This document shows, in pieces, positions 53,001-64,000 of a stretch of DNA of 64,000 nucleotides. The notes beneath the pieces were generated by a model, which was not told the DNA's origin, ran no database searches, and saw nothing but the letters and a program-made list of their open reading frames with translations. The stretch lies in assembly GCA_964036155.1 (NCBI GenBank), contig OZ038423.1:25311249-25375248 (forward strand). Reading direction: 5' to 3'. This DNA comes from Diploscapter coronatus (taxonomy: Eukaryota; Nematoda; Chromadorea; Rhabditida; Rhabditidae). The position numbers and the translations under genes are program-made. Each line of letters starts with the position of its first letter. Positions within the stretch are counted from its first letter, which is position 1.

Positions 53001-56000
53001 TTCCTCTTTCCTTTCTTCTTCTCTGTTCTGTTCTGGTTTGTCTGTCTGCACTTTCCGCACTCTTCTTCTCTGCCCCTTGCCAGCCATTTTCATCGTTTCT
53101 TCCACCTTGCAACCTTTACATCCAAAGTCATTTCAAATATTTGAAACTCCAGACAAATATCCAGCACCTTGACTGATTAAAAGTTGATTTTTTGGATCAC
53201 TGATAACCACGACTCCTCCAATATTCCCTCTTCTCCATACTCAATCTGCCAGAATGTCTCTGTAACTTATCCATAAATTCCGAAAAGTGGCCTGCAGTTG
53301 GCAATAAGTCATGTGACTTTTCAGTTTCTATGCTCTGCTGCTTCGGCTTCTGCTCTATGTTTCTGCCTTTTGCCTCCCTTTCCGTTTTCAATTCCTTGTT
53401 CCTTCCTCTCCCCTCGACTTTATTGCACTCTCATTAGATATTTCCATCTCCTCTTCTTTCATTTTTTTCCAATCGACCTTTTCTCGCAGCCCTTCTACTC
53501 CTCTGCAACATGCAGCAGTCAACCCAGCCATTCTCTTATCTCGTTTCCTTCTTTGCTGCCTGCCTCTTTGCGGTTCGCACTGGGAATTATCTCTGCATTT
53601 GCCATTGTTTTGGTTGTACAGTACTTGAAGGTATTCCTGAGCTGTCGCCAATCACTCCAATCAGTCAAACATTTCATTCAATCGATCAACTTGAATCTTC
53701 AACTTTCCCAAGACAAGCTATTTCCACTCCCCCACTCGTAGATGTGTTACTTTTGTGCGTGTTCGTCTTCATTTCAATCCATTCCCATTCTCAATTTGTC
53801 CTTCTGCGCTGCGCGATCTGCACCCTGTCTTCTTCTCTGTAACCTCTCACTTCTTCCAATTCCCTCGTACTCTTCGTTCATCCTCCACAGGTGCAAGCAG
53901 CCCGCATCCAGCAGCAAGGACTCCCCCTCTTCTATCTGCAGGGCCTTTCCCTTCTCCGTTCTTTCTATTCTTCTTCTTCGTCTTCTATTCTTTTCCCTCC
54001 TTCACATCGCTCCTGTTTTGGTTTTGTTTGCTGCGCCTAGTTGCTTATTGCTTTATAGTTGTTGCATACTCTTGCCATTCTCTCCTAAAATTCTATGAAA
54101 ATTCACAATTTTATGAAATTTACCAGAACTTTAACTGAAAACACATTCAGCAGATTGTGCAGATATTTTCTTCCTCGCTGAAAATTTGATGTGTCTGTGC
54201 ATAATGCTTCTTCAATTCCATTTCATTTCTTTTCATGTTTTGTGTCTTGTCTGTCTGCTTCTGTCGTTTCCCCTTCCTCTTCTCCTTTTCTTCACATCTA
54301 TTGATCAGTCAGCCTTCAGCCCTGCCTCCAAGTGCAACACGGCTTTCCCCTCTCCCCTTCCTTCTTCTTCTGCTGCTTCTGGGCTCCTTTTGCTCTGCAA
54401 GCTGTGAGGAAGGATGAAAAAATAGATCCACACTGCATCGCATCAAATGAACAGCGAAAACGCAAACCACACAGCCATAAGCCAGGCCATTCTTCCTTCA
54501 TTCCCTGCATTATCCCTGCATCTTTCATTCTTCTTCCAATACACTGATAGACCATTCTTTAAATTCTAGTCTTTGTACTTTCAATTGCACCTTTGAAGTG
54601 ATTTTGATTTAATCCCAAACTAATTATCGAAAAAAATGAATATTCAATTCTGCTCTTTAGAATAGACCCCATTGTAAACTCTGCAGAGATTTTCTGTCTC
54701 TTCAATTTCCAACCGTTCAAGTTGACTAATTTCGACAGTTCTTTTACTCTGAACTGAGGGATGTAAATTTGCGGGAAGATAAAATGGAAGGCAATGGGAG
54801 AGAGGAGATAGGCGACCGCTGCAACTTGACCATTTGAACGTTAACATTCTGTTTTAGAAAGGGCAATTTACAAAACCAGTATTTTCCTTGCAAACTCATA
54901 GTCACTCTTTCTTCACTCTTCACGCACATTCCACATGATAGATACGAGAATGAGAATGACTTGTATTTTCTTGAAGAGAATTCATTTAATTTCATCTATT
55001 CTTTAGTCTACTGACTGACTCCCTCTGTCTTTCTGTCTGTCTGTCTGCCTGCCTGTTTTTGGGCAGAAATCCAATTCATTATCACTCTCAGGGTGCATGA
55101 ATTTCGAAAAGTTTGGCAATTTTTCAAGCGAAGTTTTACCTTGAAAATATCCTCATTTTCGACAAAAACTCCTAATTTTTATACCAAAGTTCATTTCTTC
55201 GTCAATTTGACATTATTCAACTATTTTTTGGCTTAAATTACCCAGTTTTTTAAATGAAAACTTCAGCCTCGATTTCAAATCAAAACTTCGTGCGCTCATA
55301 GTCACTTCTCGTCTATCCCCCATCTATTCATACATCTTCGTTTACAGAAAGCAGTTTGTGGCGATTTAATTAGCTTCGATATTCCATGGCTTATTATCTC
55401 GTGACAGGCAATGTCTAATGTCTTCTTGCCATATTGAAATAACCACAGGACTATATTCATCTGCTTCATCTACTCTCATCCCCTCATACTCATTATCTCC
55501 ATGAGCAGCACGTTTCTGTACTTCTCTGTCTGTCTGTCTCTGTCTGTGTCTCTTCACATTGCATTCTTTATTTTGTGTGCTGCAACCCATTCGCCATTCG
55601 TTTCCCCCTTCCCGCTTTTCTTCACTTCTTTTATTCTATCTCTTTCATTTTTTCTTCTCAATATTCAAAGGGAAAAGGAAAGGGAAGAGAAGGGAAGGGG
55701 AAACGAAGAGTCTGAGTCCGAAGCTGCGAAGGAAAGAGAAACAGAAAAAAAGATGGAAGGAAGGCAGGCAGCAGTTTGTGCCCTGAGGCAGCGGCAGCAC
55801 GAGCAGAGACAGACACAGAGGCAGCCATAGCGCTAGGCACTAGGCAATTGGCCTGCATTGGCCTCTGAGAGACGAGCAGAAGAGAAGCACGCGGGAAGGG
55901 AAGTCAAGGCAGATAGGGAGTTCCTAGGTTATTTGAATGTCTATGTCGACTTCTGCGAATGCAATAATTCTGCTACATCTTTTGAACATGAAACAGGCAG

Positions 56001-57010
56001 ACAAGACAAGCTAGATGCGCGAATTTCCTCTTCTGCTTTGACAGAGAAAGTTGTGAGTTTTTTCAACTCGAAAATGAGGCGACACTTCTTATTTTTTATT
56101 ATTATTTGAAACTGCGAGTTTTCTTCTGTGATTCCACTTGATTCTCTCTGCAGTGTTAACGTGAGAAGATGCCTCGCGGCCAGGTCAATCAGTGTAGTGT
56201 CTCTTCCAAACAAGAATGCATCTATGCAACTACTTGCACTTTGTCTTCACTCGGGCCATTTTCTCATTGTCAGACGCAATTGATTTATAGCCTCTCTGCA
56301 TTGACATGCGAATCTGCCGAATTGTGTCTCCCTGTATTGATGGTATTGATTATCTGCAGGTTTGACAAGTCGCGAGACGATTTCATAACTCACTCGCATA
56401 AAAATGCCTTATCGTAGCATTTTCTGCTCTCTCTTATCCCCTCTATCAGTCGTTCATGTATTGTTCGGCTGCATGGCCCCTATCAAGTCAATACAGTTAT
56501 CAATCACGAGACTTCCCTTCTCCTCTCCGCTTCTAGCCATTTCAATGCCACCTCCATTTAACTTCAGTATTCGATCTGTGCATAATCATCGATCGAAACA
56601 CGCATATCATTACTATCTGCTCTTTTTCACTGTCCCCTTCTTGTATGTCTAGCAAAAGCTATTGACTCCCTCCTTTCTTCCTTTTTTCCTACTGCAGTCT
56701 CCCATCAAAATGCTTTATGTGAATTGTACTATTTATCAAATAATTTTTTAATACTTCGACTCGAACGACCATCTTAATACAAAACAGCAGTTCTTTTAAA
56801 GATATTTCAGCTTTCTCAGATTCGTTTCTAATTTTGAAAATAGCACAATTCACCTTGACACTCTTCTCACAAGTCGAATTTATACTCGTGTGATTTTGTA
56901 TTTTCGTGTACTTTTGCAATTCACGCGAATGGTTGTACTTTAGTTGTGTGGGAGAAGATTTGCTCAAATCGGAAGGTGCAATTCGAAGTCGAAAGAAGGC
57001 AGTTGCAGCG
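50003..57010. other. 7-kb gene-poor spacer upstream of mdt-15
   Basis: Strongly strand-asymmetric, pyrimidine-rich on the plus strand over much of 51-55 kb, with CTGTCTGTCTGTCTGC-type runs at about 55020-55060 and 55520-55555. All ORFs are short, overlap in several frames and consist of Ser/Leu/Phe/Cys-rich low-complexity peptides, so none is called. A TCTGCAG acceptor followed by an ATG at 56169 (MPRGQVNQ) is a faint candidate for an alternative mdt-15 first exon. The region otherwise shows no RNA gene or inverted-repeat element that I can see. Confidence 0.45.
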
Positions 57011-60000
57011 ATGAGCAGCGACGACGACTGGCCTTCACAGAGATTCCGCGACCACGTCATCAATCGACTGTGAGTTGTACAGCTATAGAACATTCTGAAT
57101 AGACCAGTTAAGTGAGCCTGAATTGGCCAGAAACAGGCAGAATGCACCGAATCTGCCTGTGCCTGGAGATGCGCGGCAAGTCGAGGAATATGTCTTCCAG
57201 AAATGTCTGTCCAAGGATGAATACATGCGGACTATCGCTAAGGTTTGTGAATGAGTTGCATAGTTGGACGAAGATAGATGAATTGCAGGTCATAAATGCA
57301 ATAAATTGCAACTCGAAATCGGCAGCAGTTCCCCCTGCTGTCATTCAGCCGTTCAGCAATAGCTCGGGCACAGGCAACAGCACTCCGCTCGGCGGCCCCA
57401 ATGGGTCGACTTCCGTCTCGACTCCCACCATGAAGCCCTCGGTGCCTCCCGACCCACAGCCCACTCAAGTGACTATTTCGCTTGTACTTCGTCTAAAAAT
57501 TCGTGTTTAAAACACAGCATAAATAATAAAATCTGTTAATGTGTTAGAGATAACGAATAGAATTGTCATTGTCTAGGCACGATCGCAAGTCCATCCCAAT
57601 GTGACAACCACTAATTCGGGTCCCACTCATCCCAACACGCTGCCAGCCTCGTCCATGCCTCCACAAGGCCAGACACAGGGAGGAGGGTCTGTCATTGGCG
57701 CGCAAGGCAGTGGACCCTATCCCTCGGGTGGATCGATGGGAGTCAACAACTATTCAATGTCCACCGCTCCCCCTCTCGGTCAGCCGCCTCCACAAATGGG
57801 CATGAATTCTGGACCAGCCATGCCACAGGTAATCGAACGTTACGAGATTATATTTCTTATGAATCATACTGTAGGGTCAGTCGATGCCTCCTGGAAACTA
57901 TTCGGGTTATCCGCCTCATCAGCAGATGAACATGAACGGACCACCAGGTGGCCATCAATACGGCCCTAATGCCACCAATTTGAAGACACCCAAACAGGTA
58001 AGATTTTATGATGAGCACATCTCGTATATATTAACTAATTAAGGAGCCAGTTCGCAGCTGGGATAATAATCAGCAGCCTCACTATTACGGCTCTCAACAA
58101 GGCGGATGGGGAGGAGGTCCTGCAGGTGGAATGCCACCCATGGGGGCCGGCAGCGGTTATCCCCCACAGTCGATGAATTCCACGAGTATTGGAAATGGGT
58201 CGCACAATGGGGGGTCTTCACAGCCGCCCTCCGTCCTCGAGGCTCTCATCACTCATCCACAATATCCAATGCATCCGGTTGGTTTTGGCTGTAGATTTCC
58301 TCAAGTAGAATCGGAAAATCTAGAACTCTCGCCACAATATGCCCATGGGTCCTATGAATGGGGCTCCAGGCAGTGGGCCTGGAATGGCAAAGTCTGGACC
58401 TCCAATGGGTGGACAGCCGACGTCTGGCTCAAACATCCAAGTCACTCCTGGACTGGTTGAGATGACTCCGCAGGAACAGCAGACATATCAGAGGAAGTTG
58501 CACGAACTTCGCCCCCATTGCGACAATCTAAGGTTAGTTTGAGGAGTTGAAAGACAGCTAGAGGTGAATGTTCAGACTGCGTTCTCAACAGTGTCGCATC
58601 GACGGAAATCACGAAGCAGCACACAAATTGGAAGTGATGCTGGCAGTGCTCGAAGGCAGACGAGTCGTCACTCTCGAATATCTCAGTCATCTCGAATCGT
58701 GGATTTACAAGAAGCAGGAATTCCTGGCTGGTGCTTCGCAGCTCATGCAGAATGGAGGACTGCATGCGGGCGGACAGGGAGCTGCAGCTGGCAATGCTTC
58801 GAATTCGATGATGAATCCTGCAATGGGAGACATGAACAATTCAGTGCCACAAGGAATGTCTTCGAACATTCCTCCCACTCCTCACATGTCTGCACCCAAC
58901 AATCCTTATGGAACACAAGGTAGGCAGCACTATCAGTCAGGCAATCACTATCAATCATTCAACAGGACAACCACCCATGTCACATGGCGGGTACATGCAT
59001 TCGCAACAAATGCCACCGATGTGGAACCAGGGCCCTCATCAACAAAGAATGATGCCACAAGGTAGCTCGTAGGGAGTGACAGATTCAGTGAAGACCATCC
59101 AAATTCAGACATGATGGGTGGAGCCCCAATGGGAGGAGTGTCTTCTGCAGCTGGCTCTATGCATTATCAGAGAGATGATCATCACGGCCACAGAGCTGCT
59201 CCTTATCCTTCACCGCAAATGAGGCAGCAGATGAGGCAACATTCCGGATCATCAGGCCAGCCAATTCGTGGTATGCTGCTTAAATAGAATACAGAAAGAT
59301 ATAGTAGAAACGGGTTCTATTTTACAGACCATCGTGGCTCTGTCAGCTCGATGAGCTCGATGTCAGGCGGAGCGCCCACTCCAACTCAGAGCATGGCCAC
59401 TGCACAGCCTCCGAGCATTCCTGGAGTCGATGAAATCTACAACATCGAGGACTTCCTTCCAACTCCAATTGAATCTGGCAGCCTGCAGAGCAACATGCAG
59501 AGTGGAATGCACGGACAGGTATTTGCAATCTTTATTTGGTTCTTGAAAATGACTGGCATTAGATGTCGAATGCGGCTCGTCCTATTTTGAACGAAGCAGC
59601 CAGGCGGGAATTCTCTGCGATGACTGACCGATTCGATGCAGATCTGCAGAATATCGAGTCCATGGACGCGCAGAGTGTCATTGTCAAATGCAAACTTCGT
59701 AAGTCAAGTCAATGAATTCATGCAGAGATGAAACTGATGAATTGTCAGGAAGTCACACAGTGCCTGTGTTGCGAGTGATCGTCCCTGCCATGTATCCGAA
59801 TGTGAATGCGAGCATCGACAGAGGCACTCTCGATTTGGACGCCTACCTCTATGACGATCTGCAGAATCAGGTGCACGACAGATTGATCAGAGTCGAGCAA
59901 CCGACCATCACCAATCTACTGAATACTTGGGTAAGTTCATTCATTTTTGTGCATAGTATTGCAAGAATGATTTCAGGAACAAACAGTTACCCAATTCTAT

Positions 60001-60066
60001 CAAAGCCAAGGAGGAAACCCGCTTGATACATTCGATGAAATCTTCCGTAACTACGATAGTTTCTAA
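57011..60066 (+). CDS. mdt-15: Mediator subunit 15 (MED15/mdt-15)
   Basis: Tail subunit of Mediator; a co-activator that in C. elegans works with lipid-metabolism regulators (family knowledge). The ATG at 57011 is two bases after AGTTGCAG. First exons: 57011-57069, 57113-57242, 57289-57468, 57577-57828. The KIX domain is at the N-terminus: [20 protein letters not shown], then [20 protein letters not shown] and KVINAIN. The long middle is Gly/Pro/Met/Gln/Ser-rich and disordered. A segment at 58440-58740 ([32 protein letters not shown]) is the conserved MED15 helical region. The C-terminal domain (59570-60066) has [18 protein letters not shown] and ends [11 protein letters not shown]. Exon joins in the Gly/Pro-rich part (58.0-59.3 kb) were not all checked. 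Confidence 0.92.
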
Positions 60067-61337
60067 CGCTTCTTCTTCTTCTTCTTCTTGGTTGGAGGAT
60101 CAGAGCGCTGTCTTCAAATCAATTCGGTTACATACTTCTTCTTGTTATATCAGATTTACTCATACAATTTTTCAAATCCAATGATCTCGTCTTTGCGTTG
60201 TATTCTGAAAATTATATTTTCTATTTGTTGTAGAAGTTCTATCCATACGTGTTATTCGAATGTTAAAGTACACCATATTTCACCTAGAACATATATCTAA
60301 TTTGATAGTCTCTTCTTCTTGTGTATGCTCTTGCCCATGAGAATTCTATAGATGAGAACGATTAGAACTGCTTTTCATAAAGCCTCGAAGTTTCCAAAAT
60401 ATATCTATTTTCTGAGATTATTTTTTCACTGTATTTGACTGTAGCTATCATCCAAGTGACTATTTTTCTATTCGATGTTTCTAGTCTCATCGTTTGTCTC
60501 TACATTGCAAATATCTATCGTTCCATTTATTCAAAATAATCGTGTTACCTAATGACGGATCCAGTTTTGTTGAATTTTATTTGTTAGATTTCGGTAGTAG
60601 GAATTTATTTCTGAGGCAATTTCTAAGATTTGATCGGTTCATTTTTACAAGACTTGTTATTTTCTTCTGCAAAGTACACATCTTATTTAATTTACTTGTT
60701 AATCTATTACTCTTCATAAATTTTAGCAAAAATACGTAGAGTATCTATGTATGGACCTCTTTGACTGCTTTTCATTCTCAGTTACTAGGCGAATTTATTT
60801 GATAACTCTGCCTGTCTCTTTTCATCTAGGATGGCAGGATACATGCACTGATTTGGCTGGTTGTTTAGTTGTATGACAGACACCACTGTCTGTCTGCTTC
60901 ATTTCTGTGATTAGCTAATTGTTGAAACATACTTGGTAGTTGGCTTTTGCAAAATATTTTATTTTATTTAATCATCATTTCCAAAAATTATTCACCTCTT
61001 CAAATTTGTCCAGACCTGTTCATCTTTGAAACGAGATTCGTTATTTTGTTCTATTACTTCCTGACTTGACACTACCACTATCTATTGGAAAATTTCATCT
61101 GCACTCACATATTTATCAACAAATTTTCAATAAAAATTTATTTCAAGAAAAGTCGAACTTATTGCAAGAGGAAATTGATAATTGTCAAAGCAGAGGTACA
61201 GGAAGATACGTAAATCTATGAGAAAACGAACAAATGAAAGATGCTAAGTTATGCCCACTTATGGCGTGGAAAAGAATGACTCGTAATCAGATCAGAATGA
61301 TTTGTCCAATTGCAGCTTCGCCTTGTCGTCGTCATCT
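60067..61337. other. convergent 3' region after mdt-15
   Basis: Starts with a CTTCTTCTTCTTCTTCTT microsatellite right after the mdt-15 stop, then about 1.2 kb of AT-rich sequence. No ORF stands out, and I see no RNA gene. Confidence 0.4.
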
Positions 61338-62464
61338 TTATCGACACTGGAAGCAGAGCGCAAAGAAGGCCCCGGCCACAAAGCCGACTGCAGCGATGCC
61401 TGCCGGGCTGAAAAAAGAAGAATATGGAAGAAGGAAGAGAGAAGGCAAAACGAAGAATTGAGGTAGGAAGCAGCAGCAGATATAATGAGGTTTGCGAGCA
61501 GAGAAAGAAGGACTGCTCGCTTGTATAGACAGACTGAAGTGAGGAGAGTTCTCCTGACTACTTCACTCTTCACTCACTCACTTGCTCGTCTCTGTTAGGT
61601 AATAACCAATCTACGGAAATGCTGCCTGCGCCAATTATGCCCATGGGGCATCATAAGGCTGCTCTTCTAAACACAATATCTTCTTCTCCTTCTTCAACCC
61701 ATATTACGAGACAAAACACAGAACGAGTGAAGCAGTCTGTGGAGTTCTCTTACTTCAAAATATGAAATGTCTCGAGAGGAAAAATGAATATAGATAGAGA
61801 GCGCAAACGGTTCCCCAAGTTGCACCCGAAACGATCAAATGCGATGTCAAAATATCTGCAGAGGTGTGACTAAAATTTTTATGAAATCGAAAATTAAAAA
61901 AAAGATTCAGCGAAACTTCATAATGAGCACGTTTTTGTAGTACAAAAATCTTGCGGACACGAAAATTACGAGCCAATTTTCGGTACAGATCAGTTTCATG
62001 GGATTTATCGTTGATCTAGAGTAGGCCTTTTAATGCCTTCACAATCTTAACATGATTTGCTTCCTATTTTGGGGGTCCCATACTATCACTTTTTAAGCTA
62101 TGTCGCGTTTTGCAGAGGGGCGGAGTTTGCGCTCTCTATATATAAAAGAGGTTGATTCTGGTAAATTAAATCAAGCTCCTCAAATCGCTATGTATGGAAT
62201 TAGACCATAGGGCTAGGCTAAGGGTAGGGGGTCGATAGGGCGAATTTTGGCATCAGATTAATACGTGTGACTTGCTTCGATATCAAACTTATTTCCCTAT
62301 CCTTTAACTCTGCCCCATTATCTTGCACAACGATTTGTTGAACTCGTTCCATTTGCAATAAAGCGACGAAGACTTACTAGACCCAGAATCGCAATTTAGA
62401 GCAACAATCGTTGTCGCAGCACGTTTGGTACGAGAAGAAGCTCTCGAGGTCGGGGTCGATGCAT
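61338..62464 (-). CDS. 3' part of a Cys-rich single-pass membrane protein gene
   Basis: Two exons on the minus strand, 62378-62464 and 61338-61407, join in phase across a 970-bp intron that contains a MITE. The product ends CIDPDLESFFSYQ, TCCDNDCCSKLRFWVY, then a membrane segment GIAAVGFVAGAFFALCF and QCR before the stop. A CC-x3-CC knot immediately before a single transmembrane helix with a three-residue cytoplasmic tail recalls small nematode Cys-rich or Shisa-like membrane proteins; this is a loose resemblance, not an identification. The upstream exon(s), expected to encode a signal peptide and most of the ectodomain, were not found between 62465 and the window end. Confidence 0.55.
61795..62138. 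mobile_element. complete TAGAGAGCGCAA-family element
   Basis: TAGAGAGCGCAAAC at 61795 and its complement GTTTGCGCTCTCTA ending at 62138 bound a 344-bp element flanked by TA-rich sequence (ATAGA on the left, TATATA on the right), compatible with a TA target duplication. This is the best-preserved copy and serves as reference for partial copies at 15374, 20478 and 45846. It lies within the intron of the small membrane protein gene. Confidence 0.75.
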
Positions 62465-64000
62465 CTGCAAAATGGAATGGAATTGATTGGAGATGAACGG
62501 ATGGAGGACAGGAAGACAAGGTGGTTAGTTTGCTCTTCTACATTCTCATAAACGAAACATGAATGCTTTTAAATCCCCCATCCCCACGAAATGGCGCTCT
62601 CTCATTCTTCATGTGTGTCTGCCAAAGAAGTGAGCATTGGTTGAAATTTATGAATCTGCAAGAAAGATGAGGGAAAGTTGATGTTCGAGAGCTGAGAAAG
62701 TAGTCTGTAGATTGCAAGGCCTAGTTTGTGCGAGAAGAGAGTTGCAATGCAATTTCTAGTTCACTTTTATATTTTCGTCTAATCCTATGGAGAACGACCA
62801 TATTGAATTTCACGTTTATGAGCTGTGCGTCTATTCCTTTCTTCCTTTTTGGAATGTATTCGGATGCATATCGCGAATTGCGAATCTAACAGCCCAGAGA
62901 ATGAGGTCTTTCCGGTCTTATGTAGAAGGAGTGTGGGTCTCTGCTCTGCGATGGTTCATTTCAAACATGGAATTGGGAGGCGCAGTTTGTGCAGCTCGTG
63001 TATTCTCTCTGCTCGTTTCTGCACTCTGCGTATCCCGTGAAAATAGGCTTCCAATTTATCTGGCACCTATATTTTGAGAGAATTTATGAGCTACGCGCGA
63101 GCGTCTTCAAATCCTTCTCCATAGATGAAGATGGATTTCTCGTGGAAGACAGAAATTGTTGGAAGTGATGGGCGAAAGTTTATGAATAATAATGGATGGT
63201 AAAATTAGAAGAGAATGGGAAAGAGCAGATGAGAATGATTAGCTGGAGGGGAGAGAACAAAGAATTGGAACGACAGAGGACAGAGCGTGCAACTCGACAG
63301 ATGGGATGAGTACTTGAACGATTGGGGAAGAATAGATGGAGAACCACAAAGAAGGAGGAAGACACTTGGAGGAGCGGAGCAGAGGGAAAGATATGCCATA
63401 ATTGGCCTACACTCAAACTGCTCTATCTGTCAGCAGATTGCAGGGAAGGCAGAAAAGGCAGACACCTGTGCGAGTGCTCCGCATTGCTGCATTGCTAACT
63501 GTCACTTGAAATTCCACGGGTTTGGAAGTGAAGAGCAGAAAAGCCGCCTTAAATCTCGTAAGCATTCTCAAACGGCTTAAGCAAATGCATGTGCGCATTT
63601 CACTTGGGACGAGTCGAGTCTTTTGCTGTGATCAGTGTCAATTTCCAATATGCATAAATGTATAGTTGAATTCGTTCTGTCATTGCTGTCATTCTATTCT
63701 GTGGACAGCTTTGTTTCTTATTCATGGTGTTGAATATCGAGAATGAAAGTGAGAAACTGAGATATTGAAAGAGAAAGATGCGCCAAAAGCAGTCGAGAAA
63801 GGGAAAAAGACGAGCAAAGAATAAGGGAGGATTTTGAATGATGGATCCATGGCCTGAGGCCAAGCGACTGACTCAACGAGCGGCCCACAGCCCAGCCATT
63901 TCGTTCAAACTCTGCAGCGCGGCTTTATAAAGTGAGAAAGAATCGATGTCCCCAAAATACCCAATTGGGTAAAGTGAAAGTGAAAAGAGGCTATGAATCT
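62465..64000. other. window end, no gene assigned
   Basis: Mixed composition. A minus-strand ATG at 63850 opens MDPSFKILPYSLLVFFPF, which looks like a signal peptide, but I found no donor in the phase needed to reach the exon at 62464. The remaining frames are short and unsupported. Confidence 0.3.

Noticed and set aside
53298..54138. Several overlapping plus-strand frames of 90-147 codons
   Set aside because: All are Ser/Phe/Leu/Cys-rich peptides from pyrimidine-rich DNA, open in more than one frame at once, with no domain.
61234..61461. Plus-strand 75-codon frame over the last exon of the membrane protein gene
   Set aside because: The minus strand encodes a transmembrane segment and joins the upstream exon in phase. 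The plus frame is its shadow.

Overview
This window is eukaryotic nuclear DNA, most likely from a nematode. It is dense with spliced genes: nearly every exon ends in GT (occasionally GC) and is followed by an intron of about 42-60 bp. Several start codons lie 0-20 nt after an acceptor-like CAG or AAG, as expected if spliced-leader trans-splicing is used. One same-strand gene pair is only 147 bp apart, with a polyadenylation signal between, and a chaperonin gene (cct-6) sits directly upstream of a DEAD-box gene (ddx-23), a neighbourhood I recall from Caenorhabditis elegans. I cannot place the species. No prokaryotic, phage or CRISPR features were seen.

Layout: 59-4199 (minus) is an operon-like pair, an RRM-type RNA-binding protein followed by the tRNA Um44 methyltransferase TRMT44. 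4635-10797 (plus) is the histone H2B ubiquitin ligase BRE1/RNF20. 11835-14423 (minus) is an ER-lumenal, thioredoxin-fold-like protein with a signal peptide and a C-terminal HDEL. 15057-22977 (plus) is a tandem cluster of three coiled-coil genes that I do not recognise; two share a C-terminal helical domain. 23419-28901 (minus) is the cAMP-regulated Rap exchange factor EPAC. 31990-40223 (plus) is the Fe65/APBB adaptor with two alternative 5' ends. 41815-44327 and 44698-50002 (plus) are cct-6 and ddx-23. 57011-60066 (plus) is Mediator subunit MED15/mdt-15. 61338-62464 (minus) is the 3' part of a small Cys-rich single-pass membrane protein gene.

For TRMT44, the RRM protein, BRE1, the HDEL protein, Fe65, CCT6 and DDX23 I traced every intron and checked that phases add up to one open frame. 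Long introns and some spacers carry many short non-autonomous inverted-repeat elements (MITE-like). At least five groups recur, and one foldback-type insertion with a 10-bp target duplication breaks the third coiled-coil gene. The long spacers 28.9-35.0 kb and 50.0-57.0 kb have low complexity and no convincing genes other than the distal Fe65 exons.

No single metabolic pathway links the genes. Most are housekeeping or nuclear functions (tRNA modification, splicing, chromatin, Mediator, chaperonin) plus two signalling proteins (EPAC, Fe65). The least explained content is the coiled-coil cluster, the HDEL protein, the purine-rich introns and the inverted-repeat landscape.
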